A stretch of DNA of 64,000 nt from Lutjanus erythropterus (taxonomy: Eukaryota; Chordata; Actinopteri; Lutjaniformes; Lutjanidae), in NCBI GenBank assembly GCA_020091685.1, contig CM034605.1, positions 31,984,612 through 32,048,611 of the forward strand, read 5' to 3'. The notes under the pieces were generated by a model that saw only the letters and a list, made by a program, of their open reading frames with translations, searched no databases and was not told the DNA's origin. Shown in pieces: positions 1 to 12,196 of the stretch; the stretch's first letter is position 1, and every line of letters begins with the position of its first letter. Both the position numbers and the translations under genes were made by a program.

Positions 1-1294
1 CAAACACAGGAAGTAAAGACAACAAAAGACACATCAGACAGGAAATAACGTTAATTTCTAATAAAAATATTGAATATTTCTGATTTTGTCACACAAACTC
101 TCCAAGTACTGTCCCGTATCGACCAACTGAAATGTTTCCAAACACCAAACTGTTCTCCTTCGCTGACAGACTCTGCAGTCACATGCACATATCTGTTTAT
201 GGAGATTAAATGCCCCCAATCCTCTTTACATTTAATGCCCTGCTCCGGGGTATTTGCATCAATACATCAACAGTTCATTATGTTATTATTCTATTGTAGA
301 AATCGGAGTACAGTTTTGATGTTAATGATTCTTATATCATTTGTTTTTCTGTGAAAAAGATTAAAACTGGAATATAGTTTCTAGGAGTTTGTCAGTCGTG
401 TGCAGGTGGATCATGGGATCACAGATACATTTTTTACATGTTAAAAGGTTTTAAAATATCTCATCATGTGTAAATAATCCATAGAGATCTCAGTGTAAAA
501 GCTTCCTGTCCTCAGATTCACATCGGAGAGAAATAAAAGCTGCAGAACCTCCACCAGCTGCACACAACGACGAGCCGCAGAAAAGCAGCTAAATGCAGAA
601 ATAATAATGAGGGAGATAAAAATAGCTGAGTCGACCTCTGTTAAGCTGACATCATGTAAATCCCATCAGCCCCTGGGGCGGGGCGGCAGGATCTACTGTA
701 CAGGTCAGAGAGCTGCAGTCAGAGCTCAGGGAGGAAAATGATTTATTTATGATTTACATTCATCTGACTGTACACGCACAGGTACAGAGACGGATTAAAA
801 AACAACAATTTAATATATTCAGCTATTTTATAGAAGTACAGATGCACGTTTCTGCCAGGACAAAACAAAAACTGACTGATAAAATTATAAATACTCTATA
901 AATTAGTTTTGAATTTTAGTTCACTAATTTTACTAAATTTATCTGTTGTTTATTCTATCAGGCGCTGGTGTCTGTATTCACTCCATAGATGCTTTACATT
1001 TACTGCTCCATTGATTTTATTCTGATTTTGTTAAAGCTTTTGAGCTGAGAATTTTCTTTGGAATTATTTAAGTTCAATTTTATCTTATATTAAGTTAAAA
1101 TAATAAATAAAATGTGTGAAAATAATAAAAAAATTGACTTAGTAGATTTCGTAAAAATGAGACGATAAAAACCTGTAAATATGAAATAAGTTCTATGGCT
1201 ATAAACCCACGCCATGAGGACATTCTGGGCCCAACGTCAAACTCAACGTGACAGAATTCAAAGTCAGGTTTAAAGGGGTAAAGTTAGAAATGTG

Positions 1295-1298
<4 letters not shown>
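1..1298. other. Start of mdga2 intron 5, no recognised gene
   Basis: AT-rich intronic sequence left of exon 5. I see no Ig-type exon on the minus strand, no RNA gene and no tandem array. A short GC-rich spot reading GGGGCGGGGCGG lies near 675. Frames in this stretch look random. Confidence 0.6.

Positions 1299-1325
<27 letters not shown>
1299..1325 (+). repeat. (TG)n microsatellite abutting the exon 5 donor
   Basis: About 13 TG units on the plus strand. In the mdga2 transcript this is a CA repeat that begins at intron position +6 after exon 5. Confidence 0.95.
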
Positions 1326-1330
1326 CTCAC

Positions 1331-1463
1331 CTGTCCTGTTGTTCAGTCTGAAGTGGGCGCTCTTGTCTCCGATGCCGCAGACGTTCCTGACCGAGGCGAT
1401 GCAGGTGTACTCAGCGTAATCCTGAGGACGGAGATTCTTCAGCTTCAAGATCTTTGTCTCACC
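1331..1463 (-). CDS. mdga2: mdga2 coding exon 5: second half of Ig domain 2 (last exon in window)
   Basis: A 133-nt exon encoding residues 196-239 plus one base. It opens GETKILKLKNLRPQDYAEYT and continues CIASVRNVCGIGDK, with Cys216 pairing with Cys159 of exon 4 and a further conserved Cys224. An N-R-T sequon lies at about 237. The acceptor is TGTCCAG|G, preceded by about 30 TG repeats instead of a normal pyrimidine tract. The donor is G|GTGAGA, running straight into (CA)13. Exons 4 and 5 form a 330-nt symmetric Ig2 module. The next exon, which should continue into Ig3, was not found in 1-1330, so the gene runs off the left edge. Confidence 0.95.
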
Positions 1464-1469
1464 CTGGAC

Positions 1470-1470
<1 letters not shown>

Positions 1471-1530
<60 letters not shown>
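1471..1530 (+). repeat. (AC)30 microsatellite abutting the exon 5 acceptor
   Basis: Sixty bases of perfect AC on the plus strand. In the mdga2 transcript it is (GU)30 ending seven nucleotides before the first base of exon 5, occupying the polypyrimidine-tract position. Confidence 0.95.
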
Positions 1531-1533
<3 letters not shown>

Positions 1534-2632
1534 CACGCACAGATGTTTGTTTATTTATACGTGCAGTGACACGCTGTTTTCTGAGGGTTAAAAACTGAGG
1601 ACCTGCGTCATCATGGAAACTCGTCCATACTTTCAGGACTGGACAGATTGACTAAAATAAAAATCTTGCCTCAGTGTTCAAACTCTTCAGAGAAGTTTGT
1701 GAGGAGATTTTCTTTGTTGCCTCGAGCTCAGATTATCATCAGTTTAACTGGGACACAAACAACAACATCGAGTGGAGACGTTCACTTTTCACTTTTCACA
1801 AACTCAAACTCATCAGTATCTCTATGTCGGATCATTTACTGGGAGAAATCACAGAACATTTTTCATTGACTGTATTTCATGTATTTTAATTTATATTTAT
1901 TAATTCTTAAACTTTCTGCAGCACAGTTTTAATGCGTCCTTCACTCAGGTTCATGTCAGCAGCGTTCTTCTTGCCTGACGTGCTCAGATTTTGTTGATCT
2001 TGTCTTTTTTTGTTTGTTTTATGATCAGGAGTCTGAACAGGGTTTCATTTTTAAAACTGAGCAGAGAGACGAGAAGAGAAACTAATATTATTATTATTTA
2101 AGTTAATAAAACAGGGGAGAAAAGGTATTTTCCACTGTTGCAGTAAAACATTGAGCTCTCATATCTATATACCTGGTACAGATGTAACAATATATTAAAT
2201 ATCACAATAAAAATATGACATTATTTAATTTATTTATGTTATTTGATCACTAATGACTGCTGCATTGTTTTTATTATTTAAGAATTCATCCCAAAGACAA
2301 TTCATGCACATTTTATGCACATGCTTTTATTTTATTTTTATTTAAAACAGAAAGCAAAGACATTTTAAATTGAAAATAAAAGCTGCAAATAAAGAACAGG
2401 TCAAAAATTTTCTTTGTTTTTGATAAATTACCATATCGTAGACTTTTGTTTTTTTGAATGGCATGTTGTGTTTTGTTTGTTTATTTGCTTTTAAAAGTTG
2501 TGATTGTCACCTCAGGGCCACCGTACAACAGTTCAAAAGTTCACCAAAAATGTGAACTGATAAAAAATTAGTCTGCATCTCAGTACTCCTCCTCCTCTCT
2601 CCTTCAGTTCTCTTCCTCTCCTTCCTCTCTCG

Positions 2633-2664
2633 TCCTCCTCCTCCTCCTCCTCCTCCTCCTCCTC
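2633..2664 (+). repeat. (CTC)n microsatellite
   Basis: About ten CTC units, preceded by a looser CT-rich stretch from about 2588. Confidence 0.9.
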
Positions 2665-3101
2665 ACATCTCCACCTCGCTGCCAAATCTCTTATCTCCTC
2701 TGGCAGCCTCGGCGCTGCCTTCCGCTCACGGACAGATGAGATGAGATTAGATGACATTTAAATGGGATGTTTGTGCAAAGATGGCGGCCAATTTTTATTT
2801 TTTATTTTATTTATTTCTTTTTTTTTGCGGATGAGGAGAAGGAGGAGGCTTAATAAGTTCCTCATTAGTGCCTACGAGCAGTGAGGGGAGGGGTAGCGAG
2901 TTCGAGCACGCGCCAAGGCATCACAGTCGACAGCGTTCAAATCTGGCGTGAATGTTATCTCTGCTGTGGTATTACACAGCCCGCTAACTGGCCGCCTGAT
3001 TGGCGGCTTCCCCTTTGCTCCAAATTAAATCTAAACCACGGCCAAAAAAAAAAAGAAACAAACAAATCTGGAATCTCCATCTGCAGAGATTCTTAATCCA
3101 C

Positions 3102-3226
3102 AGGAGGAGGAGGAGGAAGACGAGGAGGAGGAGGAGGAAGAGGAGAGGAGAGGAGGAGGAGGAGGAGGAGGAGTAGGAAGAGGAGGAGGAGGAGGAGGAG
3201 GAGGAGGAGGAGGAGGGGAGGAGGAG
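3102..3226 (+). repeat. (GGA)n purine tract
   Basis: About 125 nt of imperfect AGG/GGA triplets, nearly all purine on the plus strand and pyrimidine in the mdga2 transcript. The poly-Ser and poly-Pro frames read across it are artefacts. Confidence 0.9.
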
Positions 3227-4723
3227 CTTAGTACAGGACAGCTCAGATATTTCAAACTGTTGAAGTCACTGATGGAGACGATGAATATTCAGTTTTACAG
3301 AAGAAGAAGAAGAAAAGAGGCAGCAGGAAGTCGAGTTTCTGGAAAAATACAGAAACACAAACTTGTCATTTCTTCTCTGACAGTAAATTGAATATCTTTG
3401 AGACGTCTGAGGACGTCATCTTGGACTCTGAACAACTGATCAATTAGTGGAAAAACTGATCACCAGATTGATCACTAGTTGAAAAATAAGTCCAAACGTG
3501 AAAAGAGATGGAGCACATGGACGTGTCATCTGGATAAAATAAAATAAAATTGTTTTTTTTCTTTTTGAATTGAGAAATATATTTTACTTATAACAAATAA
3601 AACTTGTAACTGATTGTCATCCTCATTCATGAAGCTTTAAATGTGACTAAAAAGAGCACATGGATTTATTTCAAACTATTGAAAGTTGGTATAAATAAAC
3701 TGAGCAGTTACAGACATTTTTAAATAAGTATAAAGACAAACTGGAAGTAAAAACCTGAGGTTGTAGAAACCCGTTGAGGTTTGGACGTCTGTGTGAAGAA
3801 CAAACTGGACAAAAATCAAACTTTTTTAAGTGTTTCTGGCAGCTAACGGAGCAGTGCCTGTGAACGGAGCACGTGAAGACCCCCGCAGGATTCATACTGA
3901 GAGACAAACTGAGAGCAAAGAGACAGACAGACAGATGGAGGAGGAAGGACGACTCCTGGGACACAGTGAAACGTCTGTCTTTGTCTCAGAAACAAAGTTC
4001 TGATGAAGACTTTCTGTCTCTCTGATGTGTTGCGGTTTGGACACTCAGATTACTGATTTTATGTGAATGATTAAAATATGAAAAGCAACAAAGTTCCTCG
4101 AATTCGAGTGAAAAAATGTGAAGCCGAATTTAACGGACGGCTCAAATGTCCTGAGCATCATGACGACAGCTTCACAAATGAGTCTGATAACAAACCAGAG
4201 AGAAGAAACATCTCTGGTTGTGTAACACCACCTGTCTCCTGAAGTTAGATTTAAATACGGCCGAACATCAGGGGACCATCCTGGTGACAGCAGGCTGAAC
4301 GAGGACATCCACGCGTCCCTCTGTCCACCGACACTGTCTGGCTCCTCCTGGACGATCCTGAGGTCTTCCAACGCCAGATGACATGTTTAAATCTCTGCAG
4401 AGAGTTCTGGTTCTCAGGGGAACGTCCAGACTTTTTGGACTGTGGTGCCCCAAGTCATGACTTATTCAGGGGAGGCATGAGGTACGTCAACAAGACAGAA
4501 GAGCATTAATTTAACATTTAACTTCTATCTACACTGTAAAAAAATATAATGGAGACACACTTCAATACATTTATGAGTTCTGAGCCAAACTCAGACTCTT
4601 AAGTTTTAACTGAACTTTAAAAAGTTTTGCTGACCTATAATCTTTAGTTTAATTTTTGACTTTTAGAAACTAAAAAAAATTTCTCACAGTGAGCTGCAAA
4701 CCTGATTTGTCTTCTTTTAGTCC

Positions 4724-4757
<34 letters not shown>

Positions 4758-5719
4758 TAGTGCTCATTCTATGGTGATACTACAGAGAGAGTAGTAGTAG
4801 TTTTTTTTAAACTGATCCAAAAAAAGATCTGATCTGTGACTCAGAACTGTGATCCAATCCAAACCATGATTTTTCTGATCTGTTCTGCCTTAATAGTTGT
4901 GTTTCTACCCAAAGTACCAGAACTTTAAATTACAGGAACTACTTTTTACAGAATTTAAGATCTACGTCACTATATGAAGCGACAGACAGGCGTCATTATT
5001 TGTTTTCTTCTGTGCCTCCATGTTGATGTTGAAACACAACAAACAAAAAACAAACTGGTTTGTGGCTGCAGAAAATGCAGCGACAACTTGACCAATCAGA
5101 CATTACAAGCTCCACACCCAAAGTTCCTGGACTTTTGGAAAGAACAGTTCTACCCCAACTTCATATAGACCTGGTCCCTGCAGTGGAAACACACTGAGCT
5201 CCTCGAAAGGGTCCTCATCCCCTCCGGGAAAATTCCTGCAGCTTTTATCGTCCATTTAGACGTTCTAACTAGCAGCTGCGTCACTGTTGGATCAGTATTT
5301 GTTTTACGGTTTCACATTTAAAAGAATCAGGTTTGATGATATCAACTGATTGAAATGTTAAAAATGCTGCACAATCATTTTTATCTCAGATTTCTCCAGA
5401 AAAAAACAAACAAACATATTACTCCTGCCTGTCTGCTTTTAGCTCATCTTTACCTGCATCAGTTATATAAATATAGTTTCACCTGTTACACAACGTTTCT
5501 GTGGGTTACCGTGACGATGCAGGACTGCATGAGTTCATCTCTGGATGTAGGAGTGATGCAGAAAACTCCAGAAATCATGAAAAATCCTACTCCTCAAAGT
5601 AGGACCTTGAATGTATCACAGAGAGTTTGTGTCCAGTTATAAGAGTGATGTCTCACTCTGAGATAAAAACAGGACCTGAGCTCATGATGATAATGGTTAC
5701 AGGAAGTGTGTTTGTTCAC

Positions 5720-5916
5720 CTGAGTGAAGAACGGCTCATAGATCTCCACCCCGGAGTCGGAGCCCTGCGTCAGCGGCTCGCGGCCTCGCCGCCACGTGTA
5801 GTGAACAGGTGGGTTAGAGTTGGCAACGCAGCGGAGAAACACCGTCCTCTCAAAGTAGAACTGCTCCTTTGCCTCACCTACGCTCTGATGCACCGTTATC
5901 ACCGGGTCATCCAGGT
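5720..5916 (-). CDS. mdga2: mdga2 coding exon 4: first half of Ig domain 2
   Basis: A 197-nt exon. With the leftover T of exon 3 it encodes residues 130-195, starting YLDDPVITVHQSVGEAKEQF. The MDGA2-like block ERTVFLRCVANSNPPV holds Cys159, the B-strand cysteine of Ig2, and Trp171 is the core tryptophan. GVEIYEPFFTQ at the end is also typical of MDGA2. The acceptor is preceded by a nearly pure CTTCCTC pyrimidine tract of about 35 nt, an optimal polypyrimidine tract. The donor is CAG|GTGAAC (phase 0). Confidence 0.95.
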
Positions 5917-5956
5917 CTGAGGAAGAGGAGGAGGAAGAGGAAGAGGAAGGCAGTGG
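5917..5956 (+). repeat. GAGGAA purine tract forming the exon 4 polypyrimidine tract
   Basis: Nearly uninterrupted GGAAGAGG-type purines on the plus strand. In the transcript this is a strong CU-rich acceptor tract ending CTCAG directly at exon 4. Confidence 0.85.
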
Positions 5957-7596
5957 GAGGAGTTAGGAAACATGTGGAAATAGGAATAAAAAATGGAGGG
6001 AAAATATGCGGAAAAAGAAGATAAAAGAAGGAGAAGATGAAGAGTCGATAAAGTTTCTGTAGTAAAAAGTATTTAAAGAAGTCTGATTCACTGAAACATC
6101 TTCAGCCGTTTACTGAGACATAAATATAAACATAAATATAAAAATAAACAAATAAATATAAAAACTATAGACAGACAAAAATAAACAAAAACATAAATAT
6201 GAATATATATGTATGAATATAAATGTAAACAAACATATACAGTAAACATATAGAGATATAAATATAAAGAGCTCTGTAGCTTCTGTCTGTGAGGACACTT
6301 TGTTTTCCTCCTGCAGCATCTGAATTTACAGTTTCTCATATTTTCCAAACAGTAGGTCAGTTTTCCTGTGGTGGGGGTAATTACTGCGGGGCCCGAGGCG
6401 TTTTAATTGGCTGGAAACACAGCGTGCTCCCCAATCAGCTGACGGCAGACCACCAATCAGGCTGTATTGTGATAATGAGTCCGGTTACAACGGCACCACC
6501 AGCCGAGAGGCTAATGGTTCGCTCATCCACTTCACACAGAGCGACGACAAACTCCAGCCCGCACACTGAACGCATCAGGAGCTGCCATGGGTGAGCACAG
6601 GTCGAAACAATCTGCTGATAACTCCCATAATGCAGTGCGGTGCTGCTGTACAGGCTGCAGGTGCAGGTGTGGTGCTGTGTTAATGATTCATCCTGTCTCT
6701 CCTGCAGTTTGATGGAGGAAACGTCGTGTAAAAGCCTCTGTGCCCTGAAGGAAGCACTCAGCCATGATGCGTTCAGGTACCACTTAAATCCCTGTAATCC
6801 CAGTCAGAAACATCCTCCAGGATATTATGGCTGTTATACAACAGCGCTCACAGCTCGCAGCTATTGTTTCCAACTGTTCCTGTTACTTTGGAGGAAACTT
6901 TTTCAGGCGACACACATGAGGGACGGAGCTGAATAAAAACACCCCGAGGATGAGTCTTTACTGGGAATACTGGGATTTTAAAGATCCCAGTTACAACAAT
7001 AAAAATGACAGTGAGGAGAAGCCGACATCTGATGTTTGCTGCGACAGATCGTCAGCCAGCAGAGCTCCAGGGGAGAATCACCGCTGTAATCATCGACGCT
7101 TCGTCTCCACACATGTAGGTCACAATCACTCACAAACAACAACAACAACAACAACAACAACATGTTTGTCACATGACAAGGAGACATGTAGGTCAGCGTC
7201 AGATCTTTAATCTGCTCATAGTCTCTCCAAGAAACTCAACCAGGATCCTGATCCCAGCCCTCATGCTAAGCTAAGCTAACTAAGCTAACATGCTGCTGGC
7301 TGCAGGGTTTCTGCACGCTTCAAAAACTGAAATTTAAGACTTTTAAAGACCTTTGTGACTGTAAATAAAGATCTATTTTATGTCCAAACTGGCAGAAAAT
7401 CCATGCACAAGTTGCATCAGTTGTGCACAAGTTGTTTTGTTGATGTTACAGCGTGATCAATACAAATTTTTCCCTAAAACACATTTAAAAACGTGACTTA
7501 AGTCAAATCCAACTTTATAAAAGTATCATTAATTTCATTATTCAATTTTAACAACTGTCAAACTCACTCAAATTTGGACCTGCAGAAACCCTGTGG

Positions 7597-7598
<2 letters not shown>
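5957..7598. other. mdga2 intron 3 body
   Basis: AT-rich sequence with a low-complexity ATAAATATAAA region (about 6120-6265) and an (AAC)n run (7135-7162). The stretch 6360-6600 is relatively GC-rich but shows no recognised exon. Confidence 0.55.

Positions 7599-7638
<40 letters not shown>
7599..7638 (+). repeat. (GT)20 microsatellite abutting the exon 3 donor
   Basis: Forty bases of perfect GT. In the transcript it is (AC)20 starting at intron position +9 after exon 3. Confidence 0.95.
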
Positions 7639-7643
<5 letters not shown>

Positions 7644-7646
7644 CAC

Positions 7647-7821
7647 AGTAGACGTCAACTCGTATGGACCGGATGGCGGGGGATCCCAGTCCGTTCTCAG
7701 CCTTGCAGTAGTAGCGCCCCCCCTGGTGGCGACTGATATTTTCGATCTTCAGAGTTTCGTTGTGTGGAGACGAGTCGCCCGTACGGTCCGAGGCTCCGCC
7801 CGCTGTCTTAGTCCAACGAAC
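7647..7821 (-). CDS. mdga2: mdga2 coding exon 3: second half of Ig domain 1
   Basis: A 175-nt exon encoding residues 72-129 plus one base. It begins VRWTKTAGGASD and contains the Ig motif GGRYYCKAENGLGSPAI. Cys110 pairs with Cys62 of exon 2, and Trp73 is the core tryptophan of the domain. Two N-glycosylation sequons are visible (N-E-T at about 92 and N-I-S at about 99). The acceptor reads CTCTCCACGCAG|G and the donor is T|GTGAGA (phase 1). A (CA)20 tract begins nine nucleotides into the following intron. Exons 2 and 3 together form a 315-nt symmetric module carrying Ig1; loss of exon 3 alone would shift the frame. Confidence 0.95.
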
Positions 7822-8090
7822 CTGCGTGGAGAGAGACACAGAGGGTGGGGTTAGTATACACAGCCGACTGGTACAGACTGGTTTGTGTTACATTTAGACT
7901 GGTTTGAACTAGTTTGTTGGTGTGTTGCTGCACACAGAGACACAGGAGGCTCAGAGGCACTGTGGCAGCAACGGTGTGTGTGTATGTGTGTGTGTGGGGG
8001 GGGGGGGTCCAGATTTGTCCTCATTTAGCATCTGTTGGTCAGTTTTCCATCCATCCCTCCCACCTGCTGCTCTGTCCATTCCTTCCCTCC

Positions 8091-8130
8091 ATCATCATCA
8101 TCATCATCTTCATCATCATCATCATCATCA
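8091..8130 (+). repeat. (ATC)n microsatellite
   Basis: About 13 ATC units with one interruption. Confidence 0.9.
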
Positions 8131-9104
8131 GCATCCTCTCTTCTGTCCATCTGTCCTCTTTCACTGTCTGTCTTTTGTCCTCTGAAAATTTACAGTTTTT
8201 TATAGAAGGTTATAGACTGTTGTAAATGTTACAGGAGGTTATAGATGGCCACATATGTTATATGAGGTTACAGAGTTTTATAAATGTAACAGGGGTTTAT
8301 AGACTATTACTAGTGTTATAGGAGGTTATAGAGGTTATACCAGTGTTATAGGAGGTTAGTTACGACCCCTTGAACTGAAATGTTGAATTAAAGTGTGCCT
8401 TCAATATAGTTCTAACACTACATTATTATTAGTAGTAGTATTGATTATTATGATTGAATATCAGTGAGAGATAAATCAGCAAAGGATTCATGAAAGAATA
8501 TTTGAAACTATAATTAATTAAAATTGGATTTTACTTTATGATATTTTATTCATTCTTGTGAGTAAAAATGAAATTAAAGCCTCCTGTTTCGTTTGTTATC
8601 AGTGAGACTGAGTTTGTTCTTTAAAGTTACAGAACGTCTTTCATCGTTCTGTGGTTTTATTCTGGATTTACATGAATGCATCTTTTTGGGTTGGATTTGA
8701 AGCTTTAAAACTTTGCCGTGTCCTTCCACTTCTGGAGCTGGACCTCCACTCTTGCCTCCATCAGCATATTTTCCACCCTGATTCTTTCTCTTTCTGTCCC
8801 ACCTGCTCCATCAGCCCTCCCCTCCCTCCCCCCCTGTCTCTCCCATGGTAGAGTCCTCCCACATGTCGCTCGCCCGGCTGCCAGCTGGAATGAAGCGGAC
8901 GTTTTATCCGTCTCTGGTGCAGACAGACGGTTAACAGCCTCAAACCAGCAAACTGACGATTAATGAGCTAAAAATACTCCTGGATCTGTGTGACGACATG
9001 AACTCTGCTCAGTGTCTAATTAACACAACGACACTGTAGTTACAACGTTCATAACAACAGCAGCGCTGACTGTGCTCTCTGTGTGTACCCATGTTACTGC
9101 ACTG

Positions 9105-9260
9105 CAGTGGTGGAAGGGAACTATACTCGAGTACTGTACTCGAGTATTTACAGACATTTTATTCCACTTTCATACTTTTACATTACTATGACAGCTGTAG
9201 TTACTTTATAAATTAAACAGAACACATTGTTAAATATTTAACTACTTTGATGTAAGGACA
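9105..9260 (+). mobile_element. hAT-like terminal fragment (CAGTGGTGGAAG...)
   Basis: Begins CAGTGGTGGAAG followed by ACTCGAGTACT-type motifs. This resembles the outer end of the element at 50059-51076, which starts CAGTGGTGGACAAAGTACTC. No matching right end or target duplication was found, so it is a degraded fragment or a relative. Confidence 0.4.
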
Positions 9261-11026
9261 GTGTGTGTTTGTGTCTCTCATCATATTTTCCTCTGAACAT
9301 CTCACATGGTTTCATTTCACTCGTTCAAATAATCAATGTTTGACTGAAAATCAAACTTAGAAACATAAACACAGATTTGCGAATTTGAAAACTTTCTTTT
9401 TGCTCCTTTCATTTCCCCTGAATCATCTGACGGACGGTTTATCAGATTTATCTTTGACTTATTAAACTTCCTCCACCCTGAAAACACAAAAAAACGAGCA
9501 CTTTAGTGGACGAACTCTGCAGCTAGAGCTTGAGATCTGAGCCTGATGGGTTTGGGTCGGGTCAGGAATGATTTGTCACATATTTCACAGGCTCACGTCA
9601 GGTTTGGGCTGGGGTTTAATCCTGGGAGAGGGGATTCCCAGGAATACATTTCTCATTTCCTAGGAAATAGAAAACGGGGAAAAAATGAGAGAAAAACAAG
9701 AAAAAAAGTCCAGCAACTTCTGAGTTAGACAAACACAACATGATGTTTGCCACCAGTTTTGTGTGGAAATACTTGAAAATATTAAACTATAATGATGCAA
9801 AGTGTGCACTGCACTGTTTGAACAAGTGATCATTACGTTGGACTGAGGTTCAATAAACAGCTTGCCGCGACATTTAAAATCTCAGACAAAACTCCAAGTG
9901 AAGCCCAAAGCTTAAAGAGGACTGGATTCAGATTTTATCCAAACATTTCTGGGTGAAATCCTGGCAGAGATGTGGCATAAGAAGGATTTAGCTTCAACCT
10001 GTAGTGAAATGCGCCACTCACTGCAGAAAGAAGACCAAACTCTCCTGAAGAATCTGTCCAAAGTCTCACACCAAGTTAGTGAGGGCTTTTTAACTTTGAG
10101 TGATCATTAAATTTATGAGGCATATATAAATATTTCTTCTATGACGCTGTTCAGTCAGACAGCAACAGATCACAGACAATAAACTTGGCATTTCATCCTA
10201 CAGTAAAGGTCAAGCTGGATGCGCTGTGCGCAGTTTATATTATGTTTATTATATTACTGATTAATGTTGAAATGGTGTTTTTCTGCCTCAGTAATTATTA
10301 ATACCACCAGATAAAATACTAAAGTGGTCAGGAACCCACATTTCTCCTTGTTCCATATAGAATTGCCTGATATATGACCAAAATATTTTGATGGTTCCTG
10401 AAATTATATCTTAAATTTCCTGAGATTTTCTGGAATAATGTGCTATTTTTCCTGGAATAGAAAATGTCTCTGTTCACGGCTTCTCAGATGTGATGACTGA
10501 ATGTTTTGGGGGTTTTAAACTGCTGCTTGAATAAAACAATCAGATTAAATACTTCAGCCTGATCAACAGGAAGCTTGCACTATTTTAATTACAATCATAT
10601 ATGAAAATAATAATTATAGTTGCAGCCCTTCATGACGTTATATTGCACAGTTTATGTTTGCAGAGGAAAGACCAAACCAAATGGAAAGACTAACTGGTTT
10701 CTTTTCATCTGTGCATTTATTTACGTCGATTTTTTTCCTCTTTTGACTTATTAAAAGTGCAAATAAAGAGTTAAAGAACAGTTCAACAGCCTCCAGAGAG
10801 AACGGAGACGGAGGTTCATCACAGTTTGAGTCTGATATCATTAATAGCATGAAAGTGACACACAGACTCAACAGGAGCAGCCAGAAGTACATAAATATTA
10901 ACAGCAACACATTTACACCTGCATCGCTAGTGACAGTGAACGCAACACATTAGCTCCTGCTGTTAATTAGTGTAACTGCTGCAGGTAGAAATGACTGAGA
11001 GAAACAGAGCGGAGACTCGCCACGAG

Positions 11027-11845
11027 GGCTGCAACTGATGATTATTTCAGTTATTGATTAATATGTTGATCATTTTCTTATTTAATTAATCCTGCAAGTT
11101 GAAAAATAATTCCAAATGTTTGGACTTATTTTCATGAAGTGATCAATCTGGCAATAATTTTCCCACTAATCAATAAGTTGTTTTGTGCAGAAAATGTTGG
11201 AAAATGTTCAAGATGACATCCTCAAATAACCTGCATGTTGTCACCTAAATGTAATGTAAATGTAAAAAAGCAGCTGTTTCTATCTGACAACAGTTCAGTG
11301 TGAATTTTTTCATGTTGCAGAAATGTTAACAGCAGGCAGAGATGGAGTCAAAATGAAGGAAAATCATGTTTCACTTCAGGAAACCAGTTAAATCCCCACA
11401 CTGATGTTCATCTGTAGTTTCATTTCAAGCCTGATCACATGTTGTGATTATTGTTAATGATGTAACATGAAAATATGAAGGCAGAAACGAAGAAGAAGAA
11501 GAAGAAGAAGATGAGGGGATGAAAGTAAAATGCAGAGGAAGCTGAGCTCTGCAGTGACGCAGAGACAGAAAAAAACAGTGTGTGTTTTACAGTGTGTGTG
11601 TGTGTGTGTGTGTGTGGATTCAGACTGTGTGCCAGCAGCTGCTCTATTTATAGCATCAACAGACTGACAGCAGAGAGAGTAAAGAAAGAGGAAATAAGAG
11701 AAGGAGGAAGACGAGTGATGATGGTGTGAGAAGAAGTAGCAGAAGAAGGATGGACCACCTCCACACCTCCATAAAATGTCATAAAATGTCAAAAAATGTT
11801 GATCAAAGCCCAAGATGACGTCCTCAAATGTCTGATTACTGAAAT
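11027..11845. repeat. Dispersed fish repeat (GGGCTGCAACT...) in two pieces
   Basis: 11027-11230 opens GGGCTGCAACTGATGATT and continues with ATTGATTAAT, GTGATCAATCTGGCAATAA and TGACATCCTCAAA. A second piece at about 11770-11845 carries GTTGATCAAAGCCCAAGATG followed by ACGTCCTCAAATG. Related copies lie at about 3400-3500, 33508-33640 and 45012-45185. The words match a repeat I know to be abundant in spiny-rayed fish; its class is uncertain. Confidence 0.55.
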
Positions 11846-12151
11846 TTCCCAAATGTAGTCGTGTTATGAGGCGCTCCTGGTCAGTTTTAAGATAAAACTG
11901 CTGATGAAGGTGTGTGATGTTTCCTGTCAGTTTGCTGCTCGGAGCTCATTAGTTCTTCACTTCTGAGGACGCCGACTTGTTTTTATTAAATCTTAATAAA
12001 TGTAAACGACGACAGCAGACAAATAAAAAGACAAGCTACAGCCACAACATGTACGTACATTTATTCTCCTTCTTCTTCTACTGATTTATGTTTAACGCTC
12101 TTCATCTGGATGTAGCTCTCTCTCTCTCTCTGTTCCCAGACAACAGCGGCA

Positions 12152-12196
<45 letters not shown>
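12152..12196 (+). repeat. (TTC)n microsatellite
   Basis: About 14 TTC units with small interruptions. It is a purine GAA tract in the mdga2 transcript. Confidence 0.9.

Larger units (their letters stand above)
1540..5719. other. mdga2 intron 4 body
   Basis: Mostly unremarkable AT-rich sequence. It contains a (CTC)n run (2633-2664), a long imperfect (GGA)n tract (3102-3226), a copy of a dispersed fish repeat with the words GACGTCATCTTGGAC and GATTGATCACTAG (about 3400-3500), a short CACTGTAAAAAA-type fold-back remnant (4532-4695) and an (ATT)n run (4726-4758). No further coding exon is recognised. Confidence 0.6.
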
